Origin: Embleya hyalina
Lineage (GTDB): Bacteria > Actinomycetota > Actinomycetes > Streptomycetales > Streptomycetaceae
Reading direction: 5' to 3'
Assembly: GCF_003967355.1 (NCBI RefSeq)
Contig: NZ_BIFH01000017.1
Coordinates: 271,065-335,064 of the forward strand
Length of the DNA: 64,000 nt
Position 1 is the stretch's first letter. Each line of letters starts with the position of its first letter. A program made the translations under genes and the position numbers. The notes beneath the pieces were generated by a model, which was not told the DNA's origin, did no database searches, and was given only the letters and a program-made list of their open reading frames with translations. Below, one piece after another: positions 7,334-16,800 of the stretch.

Positions 7334-8182
7334 ATGACCACGTTGCGTGTCGCGACCTTCAATCTCCTGCACGGCATGGACCTCGCCGACGGCGAGTCGC
7401 ACCCGGAGCGGCTGCGCGCCGCGCTGGCCGATCTGGATGCCGACATCGTGGCCCTGCAGGAGGTGGACCGACATCAGGAGCGCTCCGGCGGTGCCGATCA
7501 GGCGGCGATCGCGGCCGAGGCGCTCGGCATGTCCCAGTGGCGCTTCCTGGCCTCGGTGCACGGCGTCCCGGCGCCGGTGTCCGGATGGACGGAGGAGCCG
7601 CCGGTACCGGGCGAGCGCCGGGTCTACGCGGCGGACGAGCGGGGCGAGGGCGGGCCCGGATACGGCATCGCGCTGCTGTCCCGGCTACCGGTCTCGCGCT
7701 GGCGGGTCCGCCGCTTCCCGGCCGCACCGCTGAGCCTGCCGCTGCGGGTACAGGGCCGGCCCGGCCTGACCCGGGTGCCGGACGAGCCCCGGGGCGTGCT
7801 CGCGGCGGTGGTCGAGGGCCCGCACGGGCCGTTCACGGTGCTCGCGGCGCACCTGTCCTTCGTGCCCGGCTGGAACATCTCCCAGCTCGCCCGGATCCGC
7901 CGCTCCACCGCCGACCTGCCCGGTCCGCAACTGCTGCTGGGCGACTTCAACCTGCCCGGCCGGATCCCGCAGGCGGTGGTCGGCCGCCGCGGACGCGGCG
8001 CGGGCGCGGTGCGCTGGCGCTCGCTGGCCCGGGTGCCCACCTACCCCTCGTACCGCCCGCGGGTCCAGTTCGACCACGTGCTCGGACACGGCATCGGCCC
8101 CGAGGCGGTGCGCCGCACCGAGGCGGTGCGCCTCGGCGTCTCCGACCACTGTGCCCTGGTGGTCGAGTTGAAGGTGGGCTGA
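7334..8182 (+). CDS. endonuclease/exonuclease/phosphatase-family protein
   Basis: 282 aa. The start TLRVATFNLLHG has the invariant Asn of the EEP fold. ADIVALQEVD (metal-binding Glu) follows, then LLLGDFN-LPG (catalytic Asp/Asn) and the C-terminal SDHCALVVE (catalytic Asp-His). All core residues of this Mg-dependent phosphodiesterase/nuclease fold are present. No signal peptide is seen, so it should be cytoplasmic. Substrates of this family range from DNA and RNA to phosphoinositides and none can be named here. It is divergent from the M20 gene with only about 95 bp between starts. Confidence 0.85.
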   Translation: MTTLRVATFNLLHGMDLADGESHPERLRAALADLDADIVALQEVDRHQERSGGADQAAIAAEALGMSQWRFLASVHGVPAPVSGWTEEPPVPGERRVYAADERGEGGPGYGIALLSRLPVSRWRVRRFPAAPLSLPLRVQGRPGLTRVPDEPRGVLAAVVEGPHGPFTVLAAHLSFVPGWNISQLARIRRSTADLPGPQLLLGDFNLPGRIPQAVVGRRGRGAGAVRWRSLARVPTYPSYRPRVQFDHVLGHGIGPEAVRRTEAVRLGVSDHCALVVELKVG

Positions 8183-8190
8183 GCGCGGCG

Positions 8191-9432
8191 TCAGGCGCTC
8201 AGCCGGGCCCCGCGCAGCTCGTCGTGGCGGGCCACCATCGGGGTGTACTCCAGGAGCACCATCGCCGCGTCGTCCTGGAGCGGGCGGCCCACGTGGCGCT
8301 GCACGTCGGCCTCCAGCCGGTCGAGGGTGTCCTCCACCCCGGGCAGCGAGTCCGGCGCCCGATCGGGCAGCGGATAGAACTCGCCGGCCGGGTTGCGCGC
8401 CTCGATGATGCCGTCGGTGTACAGCAGCAGCCGATCCCGGGGCAGCAGCGGCACCCGCAACACCGGAAGGTCGAGCCGGCGCAGGTCCACGATGCCCAGC
8501 GGCGGGGTCGGGGTCGGCGGATCCAGCGCCTGCGCGTGCGCCGCGCGCAGCAGCAGCGGCGCGGGGTGGCCGCAGTTGAGGATGTCCACGCACGCGGGCT
8601 CCGGCGGGAAGCCGAGCAGGATCAGCGTGACGAACTCCTCGTCGTTCTCGCCGAGTCGCCGCTCCAGGCTGGCCGAGAGCCGGCGGGCCACGCCGGGCAG
8701 GTCCGGTTCCTCGTAGGCCGCCTCGCGGAACGCGCTGAGCACGGCGGCGGCGGTGCGCACCGCGCCGAGTCCCTTGCCCCGCACGTCGCCGATCGCCACC
8801 CGGATGCCGAACGGCGTGGGCACCACCTCGTACAGGTCGCCGCCGATCCGCGCCTCGGCCGCCGCCGCGCGGTAGCGCACGCCGACGGTGAGCGGACCCA
8901 CCGTGCCGGGCACCTGGGGCAGCAGCACCTCCTGGGCCGCCTCGGCCACGCTGCGCACCTCCTCGATGGTGCGCTCCTGGCGCATGCGCACGTGCACGCC
9001 CAGCCACGCGGTGGTGGTCACCAGCGCGACCGAGACCAGCGTGACGTACGGTTCGCCGCCGCCCCGGCCCTGGCCGAGCGCGGCCAGCGCCACCGAGACC
9101 ACGGCCGCGACGCCACCGGTGATCAGCGGGCCGCGCGGCGCCGTCTGGGTGAGCCCGGACAGCGCCGGCGCGACCGCGAGCAGCGGACCCACGTGCACGT
9201 TCTCCGGGGTCGCGGCGGCCAACACGACCACCGCGAGGATCACCAGGAAGGGCAGCAGGCGCAGGATCAGGTCGATCACCGGCAGCAGCGGACGATCACC
9301 CGCGACCCCGACGAGCCGCAGTGCCCGCCTCGTCTGTGCTTTTCCGCGCACCGGTGCCGTTTCCCGTCCCGTTCGAAGTTCGCCGTCGTGTCGATCCTCA
9401 TAAACCATACGAGTGTCGGAATCCGGCCGCAT
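8191..9432 (-). CDS. membrane-anchored PP2C/SpoIIE-type serine phosphatase
   Basis: 413 aa from ATG 9432, which has GAGGA seven bases upstream; the TTG at 9471 that overlaps the adnB stop has no binding site. Three hydrophobic stretches (about 50-75, 105-125 and 132-152) form an N-terminal membrane domain, followed by a cytoplasmic SpoIIE/PPM phosphatase domain with IGGDLYEV, IGDVRGKGLGA, LLLYTDGIIEARN and DDAAMVLL carrying the metal-binding aspartates. Such proteins often act in anti-sigma-factor partner switching or sporulation. There is no kinase or anti-anti-sigma gene next to it. It lies 36 bp downstream of adnB and could be in the same transcript. Confidence 0.9.
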   Translation of the reverse strand: MRPDSDTRMVYEDRHDGELRTGRETAPVRGKAQTRRALRLVGVAGDRPLLPVIDLILRLLPFLVILAVVVLAAATPENVHVGPLLAVAPALSGLTQTAPRGPLITGGVAAVVSVALAALGQGRGGGEPYVTLVSVALVTTTAWLGVHVRMRQERTIEEVRSVAEAAQEVLLPQVPGTVGPLTVGVRYRAAAAEARIGGDLYEVVPTPFGIRVAIGDVRGKGLGAVRTAAAVLSAFREAAYEEPDLPGVARRLSASLERRLGENDEEFVTLILLGFPPEPACVDILNCGHPAPLLLRAAHAQALDPPTPTPPLGIVDLRRLDLPVLRVPLLPRDRLLLYTDGIIEARNPAGEFYPLPDRAPDSLPGVEDTLDRLEADVQRHVGRPLQDDAAMVLLEYTPMVARHDELRGARLSA

Positions 9433-9467
9433 CGGCCCATCCTCGTCGTTGCCGGGTTTCCTCCGGA

Positions 9468-12400
9468 TCAACGAGCCGGATCGTCGCCCGGTTCATCGGC
9501 TTCCAGGAACAACTGTTCCAATTCGTCCCGGCCGGGCAGACCCTTGGGCCGGACGAGTTCCCCGGAGCGTACGTAGAGGAAGGCCGCCGATACCCGCTCC
9601 AGCGGCACGTCGGCGTATTCGGCCCAGGCCAGCCGGTAGACGGCGAGCTGGAGCGGGTCCGCGTCGTGGACCCGGTTGGTCTTCCAGTCGACCACCTCGA
9701 ACCCGTCGTCCTCGCGGTAGACGGCGTCGATCCGGCCGCGCACGATCCGGCCGCCGAGGAACAGCTGGAAGGGCGCCTCGACCCGGTGCGGGGCACGCCG
9801 ACCGTACGGCGTGCGCAGGAACGCCTCCTGGAGCGCGAGCAGATCGGCCTCGTCGGTGATCTCCTCGTCGGCCGCGCCCGGCAGGTCGTCGGGTTCGAGC
9901 AGCGGGCGCTCGCCGAACAGCGACTCGACCCAGGCGTGGAAGCGGGTGCCGCGCCGGGCCGCCGGGGCGGGCGGGCGCGGCATCGGCCGGGCCAGCTCGC
10001 GCGCGAGCCCGTCGGGGTCGTTGGACAGGCGCAACATCTGGGACGCGGTCAACGTCGCGGGCAGCGGCACCTCGCGCACCCCGGACCGGCCGCGGCGCAG
10101 TTCCTCGGCCAACCGGATCAGGTCCCGGTCCCACGACTCGATCAGGGCCAGCTCGTCCGGGGTCGGCCCGGCGTGGAGTCCCGGCGCCGGGCCCTCCACC
10201 GCGGGATGCCCGGCACGCACCTCGTCCACGTGCTCGGCGGCGTCGTCGTGGTCGGGCGAGGGCACCGAGGGCCCGGGGTCGGGCTCGGGTTCGGCTTCGG
10301 GCTCGGGCTCGGGGCCCGGTTCGACCGGCGGCGGGGGCTCCTCCTCCGGCGGCGGCGCGTCCTGCTCCGGGTCGACCGGGACATACGCCTCGTAGGCCTC
10401 GACGGGCACCTGCTCGTCGTACCCCCGGACCGGCCCGAATTCCGGCTCCACCGACGGATGCTCGGCCGCGTGGTCGACCCGGCGGGACGCCTCGCGCCGG
10501 GCCAGCTCGGCGAGTACGGCGTCGGCCGCCCGGCGGCGCTCGATCAGCGCGGTCGTGTCCAGCGGCAGCGGCCAGGCGTGCTCGACGACGTCGGCCAGGT
10601 GCGGGTTGGTCGACTCGGCGGGCTCGGGCGTCCACACCTCGACCGTGCCGTTGCCCGCCACGCAGTGGTCGCGCAGTCGGGTCAGGAAGTCGGACGGGCC
10701 GCGCGGCTTCTTCTGGGTGGGCCCCCACCAGTGCCCGGAGCCGATCAGGAGTTGCTTGGGCCGGGTGAAGGTGACGTAGCCCAGACGCAGTTCCTCGGTC
10801 TCCTGGTGCTCGCGCATCGCCGCGTCGAACGCCTTGAAGCCCTTGGGGGTCAGGTCGGGCAACACCGCGAGCGCGGCGGCGTCGCCGCGCAGCGGGTGCG
10901 GCAGGGCCCGGCCGTTGGTGATCCACTTGGTCTGCGTGCGCACGCTCGGGAAGACGCCGTCGATCAGTCCGGGGACGGCGACCACCTCCCACTCCAGGCC
11001 CTTGGACTTGTGCGCGGTCAGCACCTTCACCGAGTCGCCGGCCGTGGGCAGGCTGCCGTCCAGGCCCTTGTCGTGCTCGGCGGCGGTGCGCAGGAAGGCC
11101 AGGAACGCGGTGAGCGAGGGGTCGCCGTCCAGGTCGGCGAAACCCGCCGCGACGTCCAGGAACGTGTGCAGCGTCTCCCGGCGGCGTGCGGCCAGCGCAC
11201 CCGGGGAGGCGGACAGCTCGACCTCCAGGCCGGTGCCCGCGAGCACCCGGTGCAGCAGGTCCATCAGCGGCTCGCCCAGGTGCCGGCGCAGATCGCGGAT
11301 CTCGGTGGCCACCCGGGCGAACCGGCGCCGGGCCTCGGCGGAGAACGGGTACTGCTCGCCCGGGTCGGCGAGCGCGTCGGAGAGCGAGACCACCTCGGTC
11401 GGGTCGATCCCGGCCACCGCCTCCTCCAGGCGGGCGTCGGCGTCGTCGGCGCCCGCCCGCTCGACCCGGACCAGTTCGGCGGCCCGGCGGCCGAGCAGGG
11501 CCAGGTCGCGCGGCCCGATCCGCCAGCGCGGCCCGGCCAGCAGGCGCACCAGCGCGGAGTTGGCCGTCGGGTCGTCCAGCACCTCGCAGGTCGCCACCAG
11601 ATCGGCCACCTCGGGCAGGTGCAGCAGCCCGGACAGCCCGACCACCTCGACCGGGATGTCGCGCCGCACCAGCGCGGCGTGGATGTCCGCGAAGTCGGCC
11701 GCGGTGCGGGCGAGCACCGCGACGTCCCCGGCGGTGATCGGGGCGCCGTTCTTGTCCGGGACGGTGCCGATCGCGGTGCCGATCCGGTCCGCGAGCCAGT
11801 CGATCTCCTCGGCGTGGGTGGGCAGCAGCGCGGCGACCGTCCAGCCCTCGTGCTCGGCGCCGGGCCCCGCGCGCAGCGCCTCCACGCCGCTCTCGGGGGT
11901 GCGCAGCGGCGCGGACAGGTCGTTGGCGAAGCTCAGTATCCGGCCGCCGCTGCGCCGGTTCTCGGAGAGCGAGTAGCGGGCGGCGGGGCTGCCGTCGCGG
12001 TGCGGGAAGTGCACCGGGAACTCGTGGATGTTGGCCACCGACGCGCCGCGCCAGCCGTAGATGGCCTGGCACGGGTCGCCGACCGCGGTGACCGGGTGGC
12101 CGAGCCCGAACAGGCCCTGGAGCAGCACGCGTTGGGCGACCGAGGTGTCCTGGTACTCGTCCAGGAGCACCACCCGGTAGGTGTCGCGCAGGATCTCGCC
12201 GACCTCGGGCCGCTCGCCGGCGATCCGGGCGGCATAGGCGATCTGGTCGCCGAAGTCGAGCAGGTCGCGGCCGCTCTTGGCGCGCGCGTACGCGTCGACC
12301 AGTCGGGCCAGGTCGAGCCGGTTGCGCGCCGCGTCGGCGGCCTTGCGGGCGGCGGCGGAGGGCTTGGCGGCGGCCTCCACCTCGGCCACGAAGGCCCGGT

Positions 12401-12962
12401 CCCACTCCCGGAGCGCCTCGATCGACACCAGGTGCTCGGCCAGCTCGCCGCCCAGGTGCAGCACGGCGGCGACCACGTCGGGCAGTCGGCCGGTGAGCGT
12501 GGGGAAGGGGCCGCGTGCGGTGCGCGCGGCCCGGGCGGCGAGCTGGAAGCGGGTCGCGTCGGCGAGCAGCCGGGCCGAGGGCTCCAGGCCGATCCGCAGA
12601 CCGTGCTCCTGGAGGAGGCGGCCGGCGAACGCGTGATAGGTGGACACGGTCGGCTCGCCGGCGTCCTCGTCGGCCGGGATCTCGCCGCCGCGCAGTTGCC
12701 CGATCGCCTTGCGCACCCGCTGGGCCAGCTCGCCGGCGGCCTTGTTGGTGAAGGTGAGCCCGAGCACCTGGTCGGGCCGGACCTGTCCGGTGCCCACCAG
12801 CCACACCACGCGGGCGGTCATCACCGTGGTCTTGCCCGACCCGGCCCCGGCCACGATCACGCCCGGCGCGAGCGGCGCGAGCACCGCGTCCAGCTGCTCC
12901 GGGGTGAAGGGGATCCCGAGCAGCCGACAGAGGTCGTCCGGGTCGGTCAGTACGGCGTGCAC
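9468..12962 (-). CDS. adnB: AdnB-like helicase-nuclease subunit (UvrD-type helicase + RecB-type nuclease)
   Basis: 1164 aa, GTG start at 12962. The Walker A GAGSGKT is at 39-45 and the Walker B LLDEYQDTS near 270. A RecB-like nuclease domain at the C-terminus has VVDWKTNR near 1087, the D/x-K catalytic core of PD-(D/E)xK nucleases. An unusual Pro/Glu-rich, low-complexity linker lies at about 860-915. The pair with the helicase-nuclease at 13869-17114 corresponds to mycobacterial AdnA/AdnB, a heterodimeric motor-nuclease that resects double-strand DNA ends. AdnB assignment rests on gene order (second of the pair, next to nudC). A lipoprotein gene separates the two here. Confidence 0.88.
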   Translation of the reverse strand: MHAVLTDPDDLCRLLGIPFTPEQLDAVLAPLAPGVIVAGAGSGKTTVMTARVVWLVGTGQVRPDQVLGLTFTNKAAGELAQRVRKAIGQLRGGEIPADEDAGEPTVSTYHAFAGRLLQEHGLRIGLEPSARLLADATRFQLAARAARTARGPFPTLTGRLPDVVAAVLHLGGELAEHLVSIEALREWDRAFVAEVEAAAKPSAAARKAADAARNRLDLARLVDAYARAKSGRDLLDFGDQIAYAARIAGERPEVGEILRDTYRVVLLDEYQDTSVAQRVLLQGLFGLGHPVTAVGDPCQAIYGWRGASVANIHEFPVHFPHRDGSPAARYSLSENRRSGGRILSFANDLSAPLRTPESGVEALRAGPGAEHEGWTVAALLPTHAEEIDWLADRIGTAIGTVPDKNGAPITAGDVAVLARTAADFADIHAALVRRDIPVEVVGLSGLLHLPEVADLVATCEVLDDPTANSALVRLLAGPRWRIGPRDLALLGRRAAELVRVERAGADDADARLEEAVAGIDPTEVVSLSDALADPGEQYPFSAEARRRFARVATEIRDLRRHLGEPLMDLLHRVLAGTGLEVELSASPGALAARRRETLHTFLDVAAGFADLDGDPSLTAFLAFLRTAAEHDKGLDGSLPTAGDSVKVLTAHKSKGLEWEVVAVPGLIDGVFPSVRTQTKWITNGRALPHPLRGDAAALAVLPDLTPKGFKAFDAAMREHQETEELRLGYVTFTRPKQLLIGSGHWWGPTQKKPRGPSDFLTRLRDHCVAGNGTVEVWTPEPAESTNPHLADVVEHAWPLPLDTTALIERRRAADAVLAELARREASRRVDHAAEHPSVEPEFGPVRGYDEQVPVEAYEAYVPVDPEQDAPPPEEEPPPPVEPGPEPEPEAEPEPDPGPSVPSPDHDDAAEHVDEVRAGHPAVEGPAPGLHAGPTPDELALIESWDRDLIRLAEELRRGRSGVREVPLPATLTASQMLRLSNDPDGLARELARPMPRPPAPAARRGTRFHAWVESLFGERPLLEPDDLPGAADEEITDEADLLALQEAFLRTPYGRRAPHRVEAPFQLFLGGRIVRGRIDAVYREDDGFEVVDWKTNRVHDADPLQLAVYRLAWAEYADVPLERVSAAFLYVRSGELVRPKGLPGRDELEQLFLEADEPGDDPAR

Positions 12963-12975
12963 CGAGGAAGACTAG

Positions 12976-13010
12976 CCCCGCACGGCGACAGGGACGGTCG
13001 CCGTGCGGGG
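12976..13010 (-). terminator. 13-bp perfect hairpin after the lipoprotein gene
   Basis: Arms CCCCGCACGGCGA (12976-12988) and its complement (12998-13010) lie 25 bp after the lipoprotein stop and just before the adnB start. The lipoprotein gene therefore probably ends its own transcript, and adnB would need read-through or its own promoter. Confidence 0.7.
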
Positions 13011-13035
13011 CCGGTGCCCCGGTGGGGCGCGCCGA

Positions 13036-13749
13036 TCAGGCGTCCTTGAACTGACCCTTCAGGTCTTCCTTGGTGAACGACTCGGCGGGAGCGGTGGGCT
13101 CGCACTTCTGCTTGCCCTTGGTGAACTTCGCCGTGGCGTTGTTCTTGCCCTCCGACTTGACCATGAACGGGTAGGGCTTGCCCTTCTCCTGCACGTAGAG
13201 GGTGGTGGTGTCGCCCTCCTCGTCCTTCTTGCTGAGCGGGATCACCTTAACGCCGTCGATCTTGACCGGCTCGCCCTTGGTCACCCCGTCGGTGGAGCCG
13301 TCGAAGAAGTCGGTCATCGACGAGACGCCGTCGTCCTCCTCGTCGACGGGGGACTTCAGGTACTTGCCGGCCATCTTCGCCACGACCTCGTCGAGCACGC
13401 CCTCGGGCACGAACTCGCCCATCATCATCTTCCAGAAGGGCGCCTCGGCCTTCATGTACTGGTCCTTGCCGATGAAGATCACCTCGACGCGGTTTCCGTC
13501 GATCGTCATCGTGCCCTGCATGTCCGCACCGCTGCGGATGCACAGGTCCATCTCCATCTTCGTTTCCTCGTCCTGCCCGCTGCCGACCATCTTGAAGTCG
13601 GGGACCGACTTCAGCAGTCGCTGCGCCTCGTCGGCCAACGCCTTGGCGTCGGTGCCCGCGTTCGACTTCTGCTCCGAACCGCCGCAGGCGGTCAGGCCGA
13701 GGGCGAGGGCGACGACGGGGACGATCGCGGCCATGCGTGAAGTGCGCAC
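13036..13749 (-). CDS. secreted lipoprotein, LppX/LprG-like fold suspected
   Basis: 237 aa. GTG 13749 follows AAGGAG by four bases. The N-terminus has a short basic stretch and a hydrophobic core (AAIVPVVALALG). The lipobox LTAC puts the lipidated cysteine at residue 22, so it should be anchored outside the membrane. The mature part is acidic and lysine-rich with no transmembrane segment, and ends GQFKDA. Size and composition resemble the actinobacterial LppX/LprG/LpqN-type lipoproteins, but I cannot assign the family firmly. The gene sits between the two adn genes with its own terminator. Confidence 0.85.
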   Translation of the reverse strand: MRTSRMAAIVPVVALALGLTACGGSEQKSNAGTDAKALADEAQRLLKSVPDFKMVGSGQDEETKMEMDLCIRSGADMQGTMTIDGNRVEVIFIGKDQYMKAEAPFWKMMMGEFVPEGVLDEVVAKMAGKYLKSPVDEEDDGVSSMTDFFDGSTDGVTKGEPVKIDGVKVIPLSKKDEEGDTTTLYVQEKGKPYPFMVKSEGKNNATAKFTKGKQKCEPTAPAESFTKEDLKGQFKDA

Positions 13750-13868
13750 GAAACTCCTTGGTGCGGGGACCGGAACCCGGGAGCGGGGTTCCTGCGCACG
13801 AGTATGGCGATGGCAAAATCCGCACGTCCCACCACCCCCGCCCGGTATCGCCGGCACCGGCGATCCGG

Positions 13869-16800
13869 CTACTCGACCGTCATCCGACCTTCCGGACGGG
13901 CACTGCAACAGCGGCGGAAATCGCACCGGTCGCAGTGTGATCCCGCGGTCGGGGTGAACCGTTCGCCGATGATCCGACCGGCCACGTCGGCGAGCAGGCC
14001 GCCCACCCACGTGCCCCCGTCCGGGTCGGGCAGCGGCGGGTCCTGGCCGAGCACCACGGGCTGCCCGGTGTCGCCCTTGTCCGCCGAGCGCAACTGGATC
14101 AACTCGGCGCCGCCGGAGGCGGGTCGGCCGTCCGCGAAGCCGGGCAGGTCGTCGAGCGCCCCGTTGGCGACCGCCACCTGGTACACCGCGAGTTGCGGAT
14201 GCCCCTCGACCTCGGTCCGGGTCGGCGGCCTGCGGCCGGTCTTGAAGTCCACCACGTACGCGAGCCCGTCCTCGCCGCGCTCGACCCGGTCCATCGAGCC
14301 CCGGACGACCACCCGGTACTCCCCCGCGGTCAGCTCGACCTCGAAGCCGTGCTCGGTGGCCGCGACGGTGCGGTGCCGCTCGTTGGTGTGCCAGGACAGG
14401 AACCGCTCCAGGGCGGTGCGGGCCTCGTCCTTCTGCTGCTCGGACTGCCACGGCGCGTCGAACGCCAACGCGTCCCACACCCGGTCGAGCCGGTCCATCA
14501 GCACCGGAAGTTCCGCCGGGGTGGCCCCCGTGCCCACCTCGTCGGCGAGCGCGTGCACCACGTTGCCGAAGCCCAGCGCCGCCGAGCGCGGCGAGTCGGC
14601 GTGTACCTCGCTGCCCAGGAACCAGCTCAGCGCACAGTCGCGCACCTTGGCCACCGAACTGCCGGACAGCCGCACCGCGTCCGCCGGGTCCCGGATCGGC
14701 ACCCCGGGGTCGGTCGGCGCCACCAGGCCCCACCACCGGTCCGGGTGCGCGGCCGGCACCAGCGCGTGCCCCTCGTCGTCCCGCAGGTCCGCGAGCGCGG
14801 CCAACCGGCGCGCGGCGGCCCGGCGCAGCACGGCCGGCGCCAGCGGATCCACCGCCGCCGAGCGCAACTCGGCCACCAGCGCGGAGGTGGACAACGGCCG
14901 CCGGGGCCGCTCCTTGACCTCCACCGGCGGCACGCCCAGCTCCTCCAGGAACCGCGAGGGCTGGTCGCCGTCGTCGTAGCTGGAGTCGACCGCGGTCACC
15001 ACGAGCCGCTCCTGCGCCCGGGTGACCGCGACGTAGAACAACCGCCGCTCCTCGGCGAGCAGCGCGCCCGGCGAGAGCGGCTCGGCCAGCCCGTCCGAGC
15101 CGATCCGGTCGGCTTCGAGCAGCGAGCCGCGCCGGCGCAGGTCCGGCCACAGGCCCTCCTGCACCCCGTGCACCACCACCAGGCGCCACTGCAGGCCCTT
15201 GGCCCGGTGCGCGGTCAGCAGCCGCACCGCCTCGCCGCGCAGCGCGCTGTCGTCGAGGCGGTCGCCGGCGATCTCCTGGGCCTTCAACTCGGCCAGGAAG
15301 TTGAGCGCGCCGCGGTGGCCGGCCCGCTCCTCGGCCTTGGCCGCCACCTCGAACAGGGCCACCACCGCGTCCAGATCGCGGTCCGCGTTGCGCCCGGCGG
15401 TACCGCCCCGCAACACCGCGCGCTCCAGCCGGCCCGGCCACGGGGTGCCCTGCCACAGCTCCCACAGCGCGTCCTCGGTGGTCCCACCGCCCGCCAGCAC
15501 CTCGCGCGCCTTGCGGATCAACAGGCCGAGTCGCAGGGCGCCGCCACCGACCCGCTGCTCTATCCCGACCAGCTGCTCGGGTGCGGCCAGCGCGTCCCGG
15601 ATCAGCTCGGCCGACGGCCGGGTACCGGTCACCGCGGCGGTCGACGCGGCCCGCTCCTCGGCCCGCAACGCCCGCCCGAGCAGGCGCAGATCGCCCGCGT
15701 CGAGCCCGCCCAGCGGCGACTGCAACAACCCGCGCGCGGTCTCCGCGTCCAGCACGGCCGGGTCCGCCGCCACGTGCAACGCGGTCAGCAGCGGCGCCAC
15801 CGCCTGCTCGGCCGCGATCGGCAACTCGTCGCCGGCGATCTCCAGCGGCACCCCGGCGGCCGACAACGCCCGGCGCAGGCCCGGTATCGAGCGGGCGCCG
15901 GAGCGCACGAGCACGGCCATCCGGCCCCACGGCACGCCGTCCTCCAGGTGCGCGCGGCGCAGGATGTCGGCGGTGTTGTCCAACTCGGCGCCGGGCGTGG
16001 GATACGTGTACACCTCGACCCGGCTCGGGTCCTCGGCCCCCGACACCGACGGGATCAACTCGCGGTGCGCGCGTACCCGATCGCCCGGCAGCCGGCTCAG
16101 CGCCATGCGCTGGGTCACCACGCGCGAGGCGGCGAGCAGGCCGGCCGGTGCCCGCCGTGAGGTGCGCAGCACCACGATGTCGGCGGGCTCGCCGTCGGCG
16201 CGCGGGAAGCGGTGCGGGAAGTCGAGGATGCCGTTCACGTCGGCGCCGCGGAACGCGTAGATGGACTGGTCCGGGTCGCCCACCGCGATCAGGTCCCGCC
16301 CGTCCCCGGCCAGCGCGGCCAGCAGGCGCACCTGCGCGGGGTCGGTGTCCTGGTATTCGTCGACGAACACCGCCTTGTAGCGCCCGCGCAGGATCGCGGC
16401 GGTCTCCGGCCGCTCGGCCAGCAGCACCGCCCGGTGCACGAGTTCGGCGTAGTCCACCACGCCCTGCGCGTCGATCACGTCCAGGTATTCGGCCAGGAAG
16501 TCGGCCGCGGCCCGCCAGTCGCGCCGCCCGGTGTCCTCGGCGAACCGGGCCAGCGCGTCGGGGTCGAGCCCGATCTCGCGGCTGCGCGCGATCACCGCGC
16601 GCACCTCGTCGGCGAAGCCGCGGGTGCCCACCGCCGCGCGCAGTTCGGTGGGCCAGGTCAGGCTGCCCTCCTCGACCCCGCCGGCGAGCAGTTCGCGCAC
16701 GAACACGTCCTGCTCGGGGCCGGTGAGCAGGCGCAGCGGATAGCTGAACAACTCGGCCGGTTGGTGCTCGCGCACCAGGGCGTAGCAGAACGAGTGGAAG

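Noticed and set aside
10142-10384. 80-codon minus-strand frame within adnB
   Set aside because: Alternative frame of the Pro/Glu-rich linker, no start site.
9321-13049. 1242-codon plus-strand frame opposite adnB
   Set aside because: Antisense shadow. The opposite strand encodes an intact helicase-nuclease with all motifs.
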